Source of the DNA: Candidatus Methylomirabilis lanthanidiphila
GTDB lineage: Bacteria > Methylomirabilota > Methylomirabilia > Methylomirabilales > Methylomirabilaceae
Reading direction: 5' to 3'
Length of the DNA stretch: 64,000 nucleotides
Assembly (NCBI GenBank): GCA_902196205.1
Contig: CABIKM010000011.1
Coordinates: 62,001-126,000, forward strand
The notes beneath the pieces were generated by a model. It had not been told where the DNA came from, did not search any database, and saw only the letters and a list, made by a program, of their open reading frames with translations. Shown one piece after another: positions 38,079 through 46,516 of this stretch. The translations under genes were made by a program, and so were the position numbers. The number at the start of each line of letters is the position of its first letter. Position 1 is the stretch's first letter.

Positions 38079-39983
38079 TCACCTGCCAGGGACCTGGCGC
38101 ATCTCTTTCGCCTCTTCGGGCGTTGTTTTCATCTGTTCCTCCAGATTCGGCGCCTGCCCCAATGCGAACGGTTTGACAATGTCCGGGGTCACAAAGATGA
38201 TCAGATCGGTCTCGTCCCTGACGAATTTCGTGCTCCTGAAAAGGGCTCCGAGAACGGGGACATCGCCCAGGATCGGAAACTTCGTGAGTGTTTTGCGGTC
38301 CGCAACTTTGATAAGTCCGCCGATCGCCAAGCTCTGGCCGGACTTGAGGTCTACCATGGTAGATGCCCGCCTGGTTGTAAGCGATGGGAGCGTGAACCCT
38401 TGAATCGTGACGGCATTGACGAAATCCAGGTCGCTGACCTCCGGCGCAATTTTGAGGTTGATCGATCCCAGGTCGTTCAGCGTCGGCGTGAAGTCCAATC
38501 GGATGCCGAACGGTTTGAACTGGATGGTGACGGAGGTTCCTCCGCCTGCTCCGCCCCCGCCTTGGACCGATGGATATGGGAATTCGCCCCCCACTAAGAA
38601 ACTCGCGCTTGCCCCACTCGCCGCGATGAGCGTCGGACGCGCCAGCGACTTAAGAAGACCCTTTTGCTCTAAGGCACGCAAGAAAGTCCTTGTGTTGCCC
38701 TGGCTGATAATTGCGGACGTGCGCGGGTCGAAGCGTATCGCTCCATCCTTATCAATACTTGTATTGAGCACGCCGCCGGTCGTTCCGCCAAATACTGCGA
38801 GACCAAAGGTGGTCCCCAGATTGATAAAGTCGAAGCCGAGCTCGCGGAGGGCGTTCCGATTCACCTCCGCCACCTCTACCTTGAGCATGATCTGGTGCGG
38901 TTCGCTGAGGTGAAGCAGGTTGACTACCGCAGTCTTGTCCGGCAAGAAGGCCTTGGCAAGTTCGGCGGCCTTGACGGTCAGCGACGGGTTCGACACGGTC
39001 CCGGACAGCACAACCGACGTTCGGGCCGCCTTCACCTCGATCTCTTCCTGGGGGGCGAGATCTTTGATCGCCTGCTGCAGCAAAGAAAGATCTGCCGTCA
39101 CGACAATGTCAAAGTATTGCGTTGCCTCATGGGTCCAGGCGATCAGCGTGGTGATCCCCGGGGCCTTTCCGTTGATCAGGATCTGGCTTGGGGGTACGAG
39201 CTGAATGTTCGCGATCTCGGGATTCGTGACAGACACCCGCTGAAGTTGTCTCGAAAGATCTAAGACCATGGACCTACCGACAGCCACCTGCACCTGAGTG
39301 GTCTCGCGGCCGGCCAGGACGCGCGGGTCCGGGGTCGAGCCGTTGGTTTCGGCGGTCGATGTCAGGGCTCCAGGAACGGTCGCATCCCGTTCCTTTCCGT
39401 CCTTACCGCTTACCATGGGAACTTCGACAGCGCGCGCCGCAGGTGGTTCGACCGGACTTACCCCAGACTGCGGTTGCTGTGCCGGAGGCGCCTGTTCGGA
39501 CCCTTCCGCGCTCACGAGGATCTGCAGGTTGTTGCGACTCAGTTCCATCCGATACGGCAACAGCACCTTGAGATCGAGGACAAGACGGACTACGGGGATG
39601 GGATGCTCCTGATATTGAAAGGTCTGGATGCTCAGGATGGGGGAGCCGGACGGCAGGTTCGCGGGCCGGGTGATCGCGTGTCTGGCGCGGGGCAGATCGA
39701 TGACGAGGCGTGGCGGGTCGTAAAGCGCGGACGATTCATAGTCCGTCAGCGGTCCATCCGCGATTACGAGGATGGCCACGTCGCCGGATGCCTCCGCCAA
39801 GACCTGCACACCGGTTACCTCGGCGACCTGCGCCGGCCGAGCAGCGGTCGGAGAGGGCAGGGCCGGCAACGGCTGTCCCACGGCTTTGGCGGTCGGTAAT
39901 CCGCCGGCAACGCAGGATGTGGTGACGAACAGCAACATGGTCTGTACGAGCCAACCGCTCCACACAGAACGGATCTCGCTCAT
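38079..39983 (-). CDS. cpaC: Tad pilus secretin CpaC/RcpA with N-terminal AMIN domain
   Basis: 634 aa outer-membrane secretin for the Flp pilus. After a signal peptide (MLLFVTTSCVAGG) comes an AMIN-type domain (about residues 45-160, VTGVQVLAEASGDVAILVIADG). A linker follows, then a pilus-type secretin N domain (VAVGRSMVLDLSRQL), a BON-like segment and the secretin core (GSINLKIAPEVSDLDFVNAV, SGQSLAIGGLI, ILGDVPVLGALFRST). The start is the ATG after CGGAGACC, with an alternative at 40019. The AMIN domain is unusual for CpaC and closely resembles the one in this window's PilQ. Confidence 0.9.
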   Translation of the reverse strand: MSEIRSVWSGWLVQTMLLFVTTSCVAGGLPTAKAVGQPLPALPSPTAARPAQVAEVTGVQVLAEASGDVAILVIADGPLTDYESSALYDPPRLVIDLPRARHAITRPANLPSGSPILSIQTFQYQEHPIPVVRLVLDLKVLLPYRMELSRNNLQILVSAEGSEQAPPAQQPQSGVSPVEPPAARAVEVPMVSGKDGKERDATVPGALTSTAETNGSTPDPRVLAGRETTQVQVAVGRSMVLDLSRQLQRVSVTNPEIANIQLVPPSQILINGKAPGITTLIAWTHEATQYFDIVVTADLSLLQQAIKDLAPQEEIEVKAARTSVVLSGTVSNPSLTVKAAELAKAFLPDKTAVVNLLHLSEPHQIMLKVEVAEVNRNALRELGFDFINLGTTFGLAVFGGTTGGVLNTSIDKDGAIRFDPRTSAIISQGNTRTFLRALEQKGLLKSLARPTLIAASGASASFLVGGEFPYPSVQGGGGAGGGTSVTIQFKPFGIRLDFTPTLNDLGSINLKIAPEVSDLDFVNAVTIQGFTLPSLTTRRASTMVDLKSGQSLAIGGLIKVADRKTLTKFPILGDVPVLGALFRSTKFVRDETDLIIFVTPDIVKPFALGQAPNLEEQMKTTPEEAKEMRQVPGR

Positions 39984-40033
39984 TGGTCTCCGGGAGTGGG
40001 AATTTCTGTATCTCACCATGAGGTGATCTCGTG

Positions 40034-40876
40034 TCAGGGCGTCTCGATCGGGTAGGTTTCAGTGGTGCGCTTGTCGCCCCGGATCACCTCGATTTCGATC
40101 ATTTTCCCTTCCTTTTTTTCTGGTTTGGTATCCGCTTGAGTTTTTCGGCTTCCGGCTTTCCTTCGCACGACGGCTTCCTGCGCAGACGCCGCAAGATGCC
40201 CCTCCTGCCTGTCCCTGTCCATAACGGATCGCAGGGCGATATGGATCTTGCCTTGCTGCAAAGCGAGGGCAAGGCGTTCCGCCTCGGGCGGGCTCACGGC
40301 TAATGTCAGGGTGGGGACCTCGACGTTTTGCTTGCCTTCCTGCTCCAGGCGCTTTCCCGCAGCCAGCACCTCGATGTTTTGTAGAATCGTTTCAGATGAT
40401 TTACTCGATTGGTCGCTTCTGGTGGCAATGACGTCCACCCGGTCTTTCGGCAGGATGAATCCGCTGACACCGATGACCTCATTGACCCCGACCGCCATGG
40501 CGCGCTTGCCGGGAGGCACCATGACCGACATGATCCCTGGCGTCCCGCTTACGTCCTTTGGAAACAGGCGGCTCTCGAGTATCGGCTCATCGCGGGTAAT
40601 CTCGCCTTTTACAAGGCGACCGACTGCCGCGTCGCGTTCTGAGAGGGCCCCTTGTGGCACACCGGCCTTCGGCCAGTCCCGCACCGTAATGAGGCCGGCG
40701 TCAAGGCGGGTTCCCATTGGGATGTTGTTCGCGGCGACAACGATCGGTTGGGCCTCCATTCTGGTGCGCCTCGCCTCTTCCTCTCGCGTCCGAACGTACC
40801 TGACAACCAGAACGCTGGCGAGGACGGCACAGATCAACGCCGTGGCGAGCATAAGGATCAGGCGTTTTACAGGCAT
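40034..40876 (-). CDS. cpaB: Tad pilus assembly protein CpaB/RcpC
   Basis: 280 aa periplasmic protein anchored by an N-terminal helix (LILMLATALICAVLASVLVV). An SAF domain follows (VVAANNIPMGTRLDAGLITV, VGRLVKGEITRDEPILESRL), then the RcpC-type region (RAMAVGVNEVIGVSGFILPKDRVDVIAT). CpaB works with the CpaC secretin. The start is set by MPVKRLILML after a CAGGAAG site. The C-terminal 45 residues are Lys/Glu/Arg-rich. Confidence 0.92.
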   Translation of the reverse strand: MPVKRLILMLATALICAVLASVLVVRYVRTREEEARRTRMEAQPIVVAANNIPMGTRLDAGLITVRDWPKAGVPQGALSERDAAVGRLVKGEITRDEPILESRLFPKDVSGTPGIMSVMVPPGKRAMAVGVNEVIGVSGFILPKDRVDVIATRSDQSSKSSETILQNIEVLAAGKRLEQEGKQNVEVPTLTLAVSPPEAERLALALQQGKIHIALRSVMDRDRQEGHLAASAQEAVVRRKAGSRKTQADTKPEKKEGKMIEIEVIRGDKRTTETYPIETP

Positions 40877-40904
40877 CTTCCTGGCCTTGGATACCGATGA
40901 GTTC

Positions 40905-41330
40905 TCATAGCTCGTAGCGCATAGTGGCGGAACTCGAGAGCGGGATGGTTCCGGCAAAACTGAACCCGAGGAGCGGCCCGATCCCCGTCAGCCACGTGTA
41001 GGTAAGCGCAATGTTGACCGTCGTCTCGAGAGGTGTCCCCGTCGCCGCGGTATTGGTCACCGTGGCCCCGGCGATCCCGGCACTTGTTAGGATAGTCGTT
41101 GCCTTGGTGATCACTGCGCCATTGTTTGTCGTAAGATTCGGCGTGACAGAAGCAAGCCTCACTGCCTCCCTGGCAGCGTGGTTCAAGGTGTTAATGATCA
41201 ACCAGGCCCGCCCGAACTCGAAGATTCCAAAGACCAGGAGCAAAAACAGGGGGAGGATGAGAGCCATCTCCACGATCGTCGAACCGGCCTCACCACCAAT
41301 GCGCGATCTTTTTTTCCCCAGTTGACGCAT
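40905..41330 (-). CDS. tadE: TadE-like pseudopilin
   Basis: 141 aa with the TadE N-terminus: GGEAGSTIVEMALILPLFLL, a prepilin-like G-STIVE cleavage context followed by a hydrophobic helix. The conserved FEFGRAWLIINTLNHAAREA comes next and then a Thr/Ala-rich domain. It is a minor Flp-pilus component. The start MRQLGKKRSR was preferred over longer in-frame extensions that lack resemblance to the family. It is the second gene of the operon, after the major pilin. Confidence 0.88.
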   Translation of the reverse strand: MRQLGKKRSRIGGEAGSTIVEMALILPLFLLLVFGIFEFGRAWLIINTLNHAAREAVRLASVTPNLTTNNGAVITKATTILTSAGIAGATVTNTAATGTPLETTVNIALTYTWLTGIGPLLGFSFAGTIPLSSSATMRYEL

Positions 41331-41444
41331 CGGCTTCGTTCCCCAGTCATGCGCATGTGGAGTCTGGCCCTCGACACAGTGTTCACGCCTGACCGAGGGC
41401 CAGACTCTAGGAACCACCCTTATCACTTTGTATGGAGCGCAAAG

Positions 41445-41615
41445 CTACATGGCGCCAGTGATCGTTGTAAAGGCGTTCTGAACGTCGGTCCCGAGCAGCG
41501 TAATCAGGGCAATCGAGATCGCGACAATCAAAGCCAGCCAGATTCCAACCTCTACGATCTCAGCTCCCCGCTCATTGTTCAGAGGGCGACGGATTCGTTC
41601 TTTTAGCTCTTTCAT
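41445..41615 (-). CDS. flp: Flp/Fap major pilin subunit
   Basis: A very short gene for a 56 aa prepilin: MKELKERIRRPLNNERG, then the processing site G17/A18 with Glu at +5 (AEIVE), then a hydrophobic helix ending LLGTDVQNAFTTITGAM. The charged leader, the G-AEIVE site and the small size are those of Flp pilins assembled by Tad systems. A GGAAGGAG site precedes the ATG. It is the first gene of the minus-strand Tad operon. The prepilin peptidase (CpaA/TadV) that should process it is not in the window. Confidence 0.88.
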   Translation of the reverse strand: MKELKERIRRPLNNERGAEIVEVGIWLALIVAISIALITLLGTDVQNAFTTITGAM

Positions 41616-42250
41616 GGTCTGTCTCCTTCCTAAAGAAAACCGTTGACAGAATAACTGGCCCTCGCTCTCAAAAACCGCTCTTGCTCAGCTTGATCACCTC
41701 ATAATATACCACCTCCATCTTTATTGTGTTGCATGATACGCACGTTAACGCTCCACTGACTGAATAGCTAGTGATACAGTAGTCTCAATATTGAGACGTT
41801 AATATATTCATGGATAGTAATTATGTCAAGCATATTCTATGCAATTGACACTATTTGTCATATCGATGTATATAATATGTCACTAGGATATCAATATTAA
41901 TGATGATGTATTGACATATCCTTATTCTATGATCAATTATGCTATTCTGGACAATGAATATATTGGCGAAGCACTGATATTCATTTTTTGGTCTCTAACC
42001 CTGATAACCGTAGCATAATATATGCCACAGTGAACTAACGCGAAGCACATGGCGCACTGGCGGATACGTTATGGCTATGTTGGTGTGCCTAGTCATGACT
42101 CGCTTTGCAGGATTCAACGCATTGATGGCGATGGAACCGCGGTGAGCGCCGAGATGTCATGAGATCTAAGTACACTTACATCGATACGATTCGCGGGCTC
42201 GGGATCTATCGACTGCCTCGATCCCGACCGAGCTGGGCTTATTCCGTCTG
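41616..42250. other. AT-rich intergenic region between the Tad operon and a glycosyltransferase
   Basis: A divergent spacer, strikingly AT-rich from about 41690 to 42020 in a GC-rich genome, with no convincing gene. It should carry the Tad operon promoter on the minus strand. On the plus strand TTGACA (41845-41850) with TATATA 18 bp later (41869-41874) is a candidate promoter, overlapping an inverted repeat TGACA-CTATT-TGTCA (41846-41860). The base composition could reflect a regulated promoter bound by a nucleoid protein, or foreign DNA. Confidence 0.5.
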
Positions 42251-44104
42251 ATGCGCACTTTTTGGCACCAGCACCCTAACCCGAAACGGCATATCGACTC
42301 CATGGCAACGCGACTAGACAGCCTGTCGCCGCACGCCATCTTCGCGATACACGCGATTGCGTTCGTCGTGTTGGTCTGGTGGAGCTGGGGCAAATGGCTC
42401 GATCCGCTCATCGACTTCGGCCGGGAGCTGTACGTCCCATGGCAGATTACGCGAGGCCGAGTGCTTTACCGTGATATCGCCTCGCTTTTTGGTCCGCTGT
42501 CACCGTACGTGAACGCGCTCTGGTTTCAACTGTTCGGTGTGTCGTTGGCGACCCTCGTGTTCTGCAATCTTGTCATCTTCGCGGCGATGATCGCCGGCAT
42601 CTATCGGCTGGTACGCAGATCGACCGACCGTAGCACGGCAAGCGCGGCGAGCCTCTCGATATTGCTGCTCTTTGGTTTTTCGCAGTATGTGGAGATTGGG
42701 AACTACAACTTCGTGTGTCCCTACTCGCACGAGGCGACACACGGCATCGCGCTAAGCGTCGCGATGATGGTGTGTCTGCAGGACGCCATTGCCGCCGGCC
42801 GCCGCCTGCTCTTCGCGATGGCGGGCGCCTGCTTCGGCTTGGTGCTGCTCACGAAGCCGGAGATCGCTCTCGCGGCGTTCGCGGCAGTTGCGGCCACCTG
42901 GGCAGCCTGGGTAGCAACCGACACCCACGACAGGCGCGCTCTTCGGCAGAGCGTTCCACTGTTTCTCGCAACAGCAGCCGTTCCTCCTTTACTGTTCTTC
43001 CTGTATTTCATCAGGCACATGGAATCCGCAGAAGCGTGGCGGGCTATTATGGGCGCCTGGACGCCGGTATTCATACCGGCCATTACCAGCAACCGTTTCT
43101 ATCGGCTCAGCATGGGGCTGGATCGCCCGGTCTCCCATGGCATCGCCATGTTCCTGAGCTTCGCGGGGTGGCTCGCGTTCGTCATCGTGGGGGTTGTTGT
43201 ATCCTGCATGGAGCGATCCCGGCCGTCGGTGATCAGGCGGGCGGTGTGGTTGACTCTAATCGCCGGAGCCGTTGCCTTCTTCATGCGGACGGGCACGTGG
43301 CCTCGGGCGCTCCCGTTCATCACTGCCACAGGCTCGCTCGCTGTCGCCGTCTTATTCCTTGGCGTCCGGAGCAATCGCGCTCAGGCGCTTCGGTTGTTGC
43401 CGCTCGTAACGTGGTCGGCATTTGCGCTGGTCCTCCTTGCGAAGATGGGACTGTACCCGCGCATTTCTCACTATGGCTTCTACCTTGGACTTCCCGCCGG
43501 CGTCTTGGCTATCGTGTTGCTGTATTGGCTAATTCCGCATCAGATTGAAAGGTATAGCTCCGCTGCGGGCGCCCGGTTCTTCCGACGGCTTGCGCTAATG
43601 GCTCTGGTCGGAGCGATAGTGCCGTACGTCGGGCTCTCCCATGCCTTGTATCGAACGAAACAGGTGGCGATTGGCTCGGGCGGTGACCGGTTTTTTGCGT
43701 CCTCAGGATTCTGGCAGGGCCACGCCGTGCGACAGGCGCTGCGACACATCGAGCAACTCGACGCGCCCCACACTACGTTGGCGGTCTTGCCGGAAGGAGC
43801 GATGTTGAACTATCTGCTGCGCCGCGATTCTCCCCTGCGAGTCATCAACCTCATGCCCCCCGAGATCCTCGCGTTCGGCGAGGACGACGTCCTGCACTCA
43901 CTTCAAGCGGCGCCGCCGGATTTCGTGCTTCTTGTCCACAGAGATGTGATCGAATATGGCTATCCGCTGTTTGGTACCGATCCGCGATACGGACTGCGGA
44001 CCATGACGTGGCTGACGGCTCATTATCGATCGTCCCAGGTCATCGGCCGAAATGTGATGAGCAATTCCGGATTCGGTATCGAAATCTTTCGGCGAAATCC
44101 GTAG
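42251..44104 (+). CDS. Polytopic membrane glycosyltransferase-like protein
   Basis: 617 aa with about eleven hydrophobic segments from residue 28 onward and a soluble C-terminal tail (about 490-617). The first periplasmic loop has [21 protein letters not shown], which fits the acidic first loop of GT-C/PMT-type lipid-linked sugar transferases. The exact substrate is unknown. An alternative start at 42302 (MATRLDSLS) is possible, and neither has a strong ribosome binding site. It faces the minus-strand glycosylation genes across a short spacer holding a sucD fragment. Confidence 0.75.
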   Translation: MRTFWHQHPNPKRHIDSMATRLDSLSPHAIFAIHAIAFVVLVWWSWGKWLDPLIDFGRELYVPWQITRGRVLYRDIASLFGPLSPYVNALWFQLFGVSLATLVFCNLVIFAAMIAGIYRLVRRSTDRSTASAASLSILLLFGFSQYVEIGNYNFVCPYSHEATHGIALSVAMMVCLQDAIAAGRRLLFAMAGACFGLVLLTKPEIALAAFAAVAATWAAWVATDTHDRRALRQSVPLFLATAAVPPLLFFLYFIRHMESAEAWRAIMGAWTPVFIPAITSNRFYRLSMGLDRPVSHGIAMFLSFAGWLAFVIVGVVVSCMERSRPSVIRRAVWLTLIAGAVAFFMRTGTWPRALPFITATGSLAVAVLFLGVRSNRAQALRLLPLVTWSAFALVLLAKMGLYPRISHYGFYLGLPAGVLAIVLLYWLIPHQIERYSSAAGARFFRRLALMALVGAIVPYVGLSHALYRTKQVAIGSGGDRFFASSGFWQGHAVRQALRHIEQLDAPHTTLAVLPEGAMLNYLLRRDSPLRVINLMPPEILAFGEDDVLHSLQAAPPDFVLLVHRDVIEYGYPLFGTDPRYGLRTMTWLTAHYRSSQVIGRNVMSNSGFGIEIFRRNP

Positions 44105-44107
44105 ACG

Positions 44108-44209
44108 CCTGTCGGGGTCGTCGTTAAAGAGCGTGATGGCATCGATGTGCGTTGGGCCGATAACGGGGTCGCCACCGATTCCGATGCGGGTGGACTGGCC
44201 GATAGAGAC
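44108..44209 (-). pseudogene. Fragment of a succinyl-CoA synthetase alpha gene
   Basis: On the minus strand 34 codons read [20 protein letters not shown], then [14 protein letters not shown]. This is colinear with the window's SucD (nt 470-571, [18 protein letters not shown]...) with 18 of 34 residues identical and no gaps. The GQST-IGIGGDP motif is specific for SucD. No recognisable sucD sequence continues on either side, so it is an isolated relic. The divergence suggests a homologue from another source, not a recent copy of the resident gene. Confidence 0.7.
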
Positions 44210-44262
44210 AGATGCACTTCCGAAGCAAACAGTATTGAACCGAACAAGGAACGCGAACCCTC

Positions 44263-44994
44263 TTAACCTCTCGGGTTGGCGCCGGTTGCGACGGCCATGA
44301 GAGAGTTGCCAAACGGCAGCCAGCCGGCGAGGAGATACTCTGCGCGACACCACACGCGAAGCCCGGCGTTCCAAGCGGGCGCCGGTACCTGCGGGACCCG
44401 CGGTCGTGTGGAGATCAGCGCCTCCTTCGCACGAATCAGCAGCTTGGGCCCGACCAATGACTGGAATAGGTAACGCGTTTCCAGGGTGACCAGCCCGGCC
44501 CGATCCATTGTGCTCCTCAGTTGGCCAGCCGTATACCGTCTGACACGGTAGTTTATGTCATCGTGTGGAGTCCAGATCCAGTCGAATGCAGGCACGGTCA
44601 CCACGATGCGACCGCTAGGGTTCAGAATCTCCCCAGCACGTCGAAGCAGATGAGTAGGATCGTGAATGTGTTCGATCACGTCGAGCATCAGGATGAGATC
44701 GAACGGTTGCGTCGGCCGGTACGAGGCGTCTAACTCTCCTGCAACGATGCGGCTGCCCCAGCGCCCGGCTCGTGTGATGGCCGACGCGTCCGACTCGATA
44801 CCTTCCACGTGACCCAAATGTTCCAGCGCGTCGAAGAAGAGGCCGGCCCCACACCCGACATCGAGGATTCTGGCGTGTCCCGAGACATCAATGAGAAGGC
44901 CCCCAATTTTGCGGAGCAAGATCTCCTCGCGGACTCGCCACCACCAATGATGTTTATACAGTTCCGGATAGACATCTGCGTATGACGCATCCAT
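44263..44994 (-). CDS. Class I SAM-dependent methyltransferase
   Basis: 243 aa. The SAM-binding motif I is [19 protein letters not shown], motif II VEGIESD, and the later [20 protein letters not shown] is typical of UbiE/Methyltransf_11-type enzymes that act on small molecules or sugars. The C-terminal 60 residues include hydrophobic stretches. The start [19 protein letters not shown] overlaps the stop of the upstream GT2 gene (TGATG), so it is part of the same operon. The substrate is unknown. Confidence 0.85.
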   Translation of the reverse strand: MDASYADVYPELYKHHWWWRVREEILLRKIGGLLIDVSGHARILDVGCGAGLFFDALEHLGHVEGIESDASAITRAGRWGSRIVAGELDASYRPTQPFDLILMLDVIEHIHDPTHLLRRAGEILNPSGRIVVTVPAFDWIWTPHDDINYRVRRYTAGQLRSTMDRAGLVTLETRYLFQSLVGPKLLIRAKEALISTRPRVPQVPAPAWNAGLRVWCRAEYLLAGWLPFGNSLMAVATGANPRG

Positions 44995-45923
44995 CAGTCG
45001 CAGCCGTTCACGATTTCGGCGACCACATATGGCGGGCGACCTTTCGCTTCGCCGTAGATCCGGCCAAGATACTCGCCGATGACGGCCAGAAAGAGCAGTT
45101 GCACGCCGGACAAGAACGTCATCACGAGGAGCGAAGCCGTGAACCCCGCGGGCACCGTGCCGACCATGAGGCGCATGTAGATTGAGTAAGCGGCGAATAT
45201 GGACGACAGGACGATGGCGACCAGACCGGCCAGCGCGGCCGCTCGTAGCGGTACGATAGAGAATGAACATAATCCATCGAGCGCCAGCTTTATGAGCTTC
45301 CAGGTCGAGTACTTGGATTTTCCGGCGAATCGTGCGCGCCGGGGCACGTCCACGCCGACCTGGGTGAACCCGACCCAGGCCCGCAAGCCTCGTAGATAGC
45401 GCTCGCGTTCGGGAAGGCGCCGAACAGCGGCAATGACCGGCGACCCGAGGAGAGCAAAATCGCCGGCGTCGAGTGGCAGCTTTACCTCCGCAAGCGAAGA
45501 GAGCAACCTGTAGAAGAGCAGATACGACGTGCGAAGGACCAACCCTTCCTCGCGCGACGCGCGACGCGCGTAGACGACGTGGGCGCCCGCCTCGTAATGG
45601 CGAACGAACTCGGGGATCACTTCCGGTTCGTCCTGTAGGTCCCCGTCCATCAGCACGACGGCGTCGCCTGTGGCGTAGTCGAGAGCGGCCGACATGGCTG
45701 CCTGATGACCGAAGTTCCGTGAGAGCGCGACGACCTTCATGCGCCGGTCACGCCGAGCTGCGCTCACCAGGATTCCCCGTGTCCCATCGGTGCTGCCATC
45801 GTCAACGAACACGACTTCGTGCGGGCCTCCCGGAATCGAGTTCAGGACGGGCAGGAGCCTTGTGATGAGCTGCGGCAGGACCGCCTCCTCATTGAAGACG
45901 GGAATGCCTATGGAGAGGCGCAT
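44994..45923 (-). CDS. Family 2 glycosyltransferase with two C-terminal membrane helices (GtrB/DPM-like)
   Basis: 309 aa. GT2 motifs are SIGIPVFNEEAVLPQLITRL, VVFVDDGSTDGTRG, FGHQAAMSAALDYATGDAVV and MDGDLQDEPEVIPEF. Two membrane helices (about residues 225-300) fit undecaprenyl-phosphate sugar transferases such as GtrB or ArnC, which pass the sugar to GT-C enzymes. The membrane glycosyltransferase-like genes on both sides are plausible partners. The start MRLSIGIPVFNEE is fixed by family alignment; the gene overlaps the upstream methyltransferase gene by 16 bp. Confidence 0.9.
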   Translation of the reverse strand: MRLSIGIPVFNEEAVLPQLITRLLPVLNSIPGGPHEVVFVDDGSTDGTRGILVSAARRDRRMKVVALSRNFGHQAAMSAALDYATGDAVVLMDGDLQDEPEVIPEFVRHYEAGAHVVYARRASREEGLVLRTSYLLFYRLLSSLAEVKLPLDAGDFALLGSPVIAAVRRLPERERYLRGLRAWVGFTQVGVDVPRRARFAGKSKYSTWKLIKLALDGLCSFSIVPLRAAALAGLVAIVLSSIFAAYSIYMRLMVGTVPAGFTASLLVMTFLSGVQLLFLAVIGEYLGRIYGEAKGRPPYVVAEIVNGCD

Positions 45924-46516
45924 GCCTTGGTTTGCCCTTGAAGATACACCATCGCCCAGAGTCCTCCGCCGACTTGATAAGGCTCGATGAGCACCGGATC
46001 GAAGTGGGCGACGAACAGCCCACGCCAATCCCCAACCGATCTGGGGTACTGACCCCGATCGAGCCTGGCCATCAGTTTAGCTAGGGAGGGTCGCTCCGGC
46101 AATACGAGTTCGAGAACATGTACGCGTCCGTCTGGCTCGAGGAGCTGCGGTAACTGTCTCAGGATGTGTGCAACGGCGCTGTCGGGCAGATGGTGCAGGA
46201 GGCTATTCACGATGATGGTGTCAAAGCGGCCAAGCGAGGAGATGTCGGCATGCGCCAAATCGGCCTGGATGAATCGACCGTGATACTTCGACCTCGCGAT
46301 AGTCAGGTAACGCTCGTTGATATCGATCCCGATGTAGTCCGCGTGTTCGAACCGCGCAGTGTTAGTCCCGGGCCCGCACCCGACATCGAGGACTCTTCTG
46401 ATCGGCTGGTCGCGGATCTGTCGCTCGACGGGGGCAAACTTCCGGGCCACGAATGGCGCCTGCCACGCGGCGTAAACAGCCGGATGCTCCAGAAGACGCT
46501 CGATGAGACCTATCAT
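45908..46516 (-). CDS. Class I SAM-dependent methyltransferase
   Basis: 202 aa with SAM motif I VLDVGCGPGTNTARFEHADY, acidic IGIDINERY and the ADISSLGRFDTIIVNSLLHH segment. It belongs to the broad Methyltransf_11/25 group; the substrate is not known. The ATG overlaps the stop of the upstream membrane protein as ATGA and has CAGG at suitable distance, so it was preferred over a GTG two codons earlier. Confidence 0.85.
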   Translation of the reverse strand: MIGLIERLLEHPAVYAAWQAPFVARKFAPVERQIRDQPIRRVLDVGCGPGTNTARFEHADYIGIDINERYLTIARSKYHGRFIQADLAHADISSLGRFDTIIVNSLLHHLPDSAVAHILRQLPQLLEPDGRVHVLELVLPERPSLAKLMARLDRGQYPRSVGDWRGLFVAHFDPVLIEPYQVGGGLWAMVYLQGQTKACASP

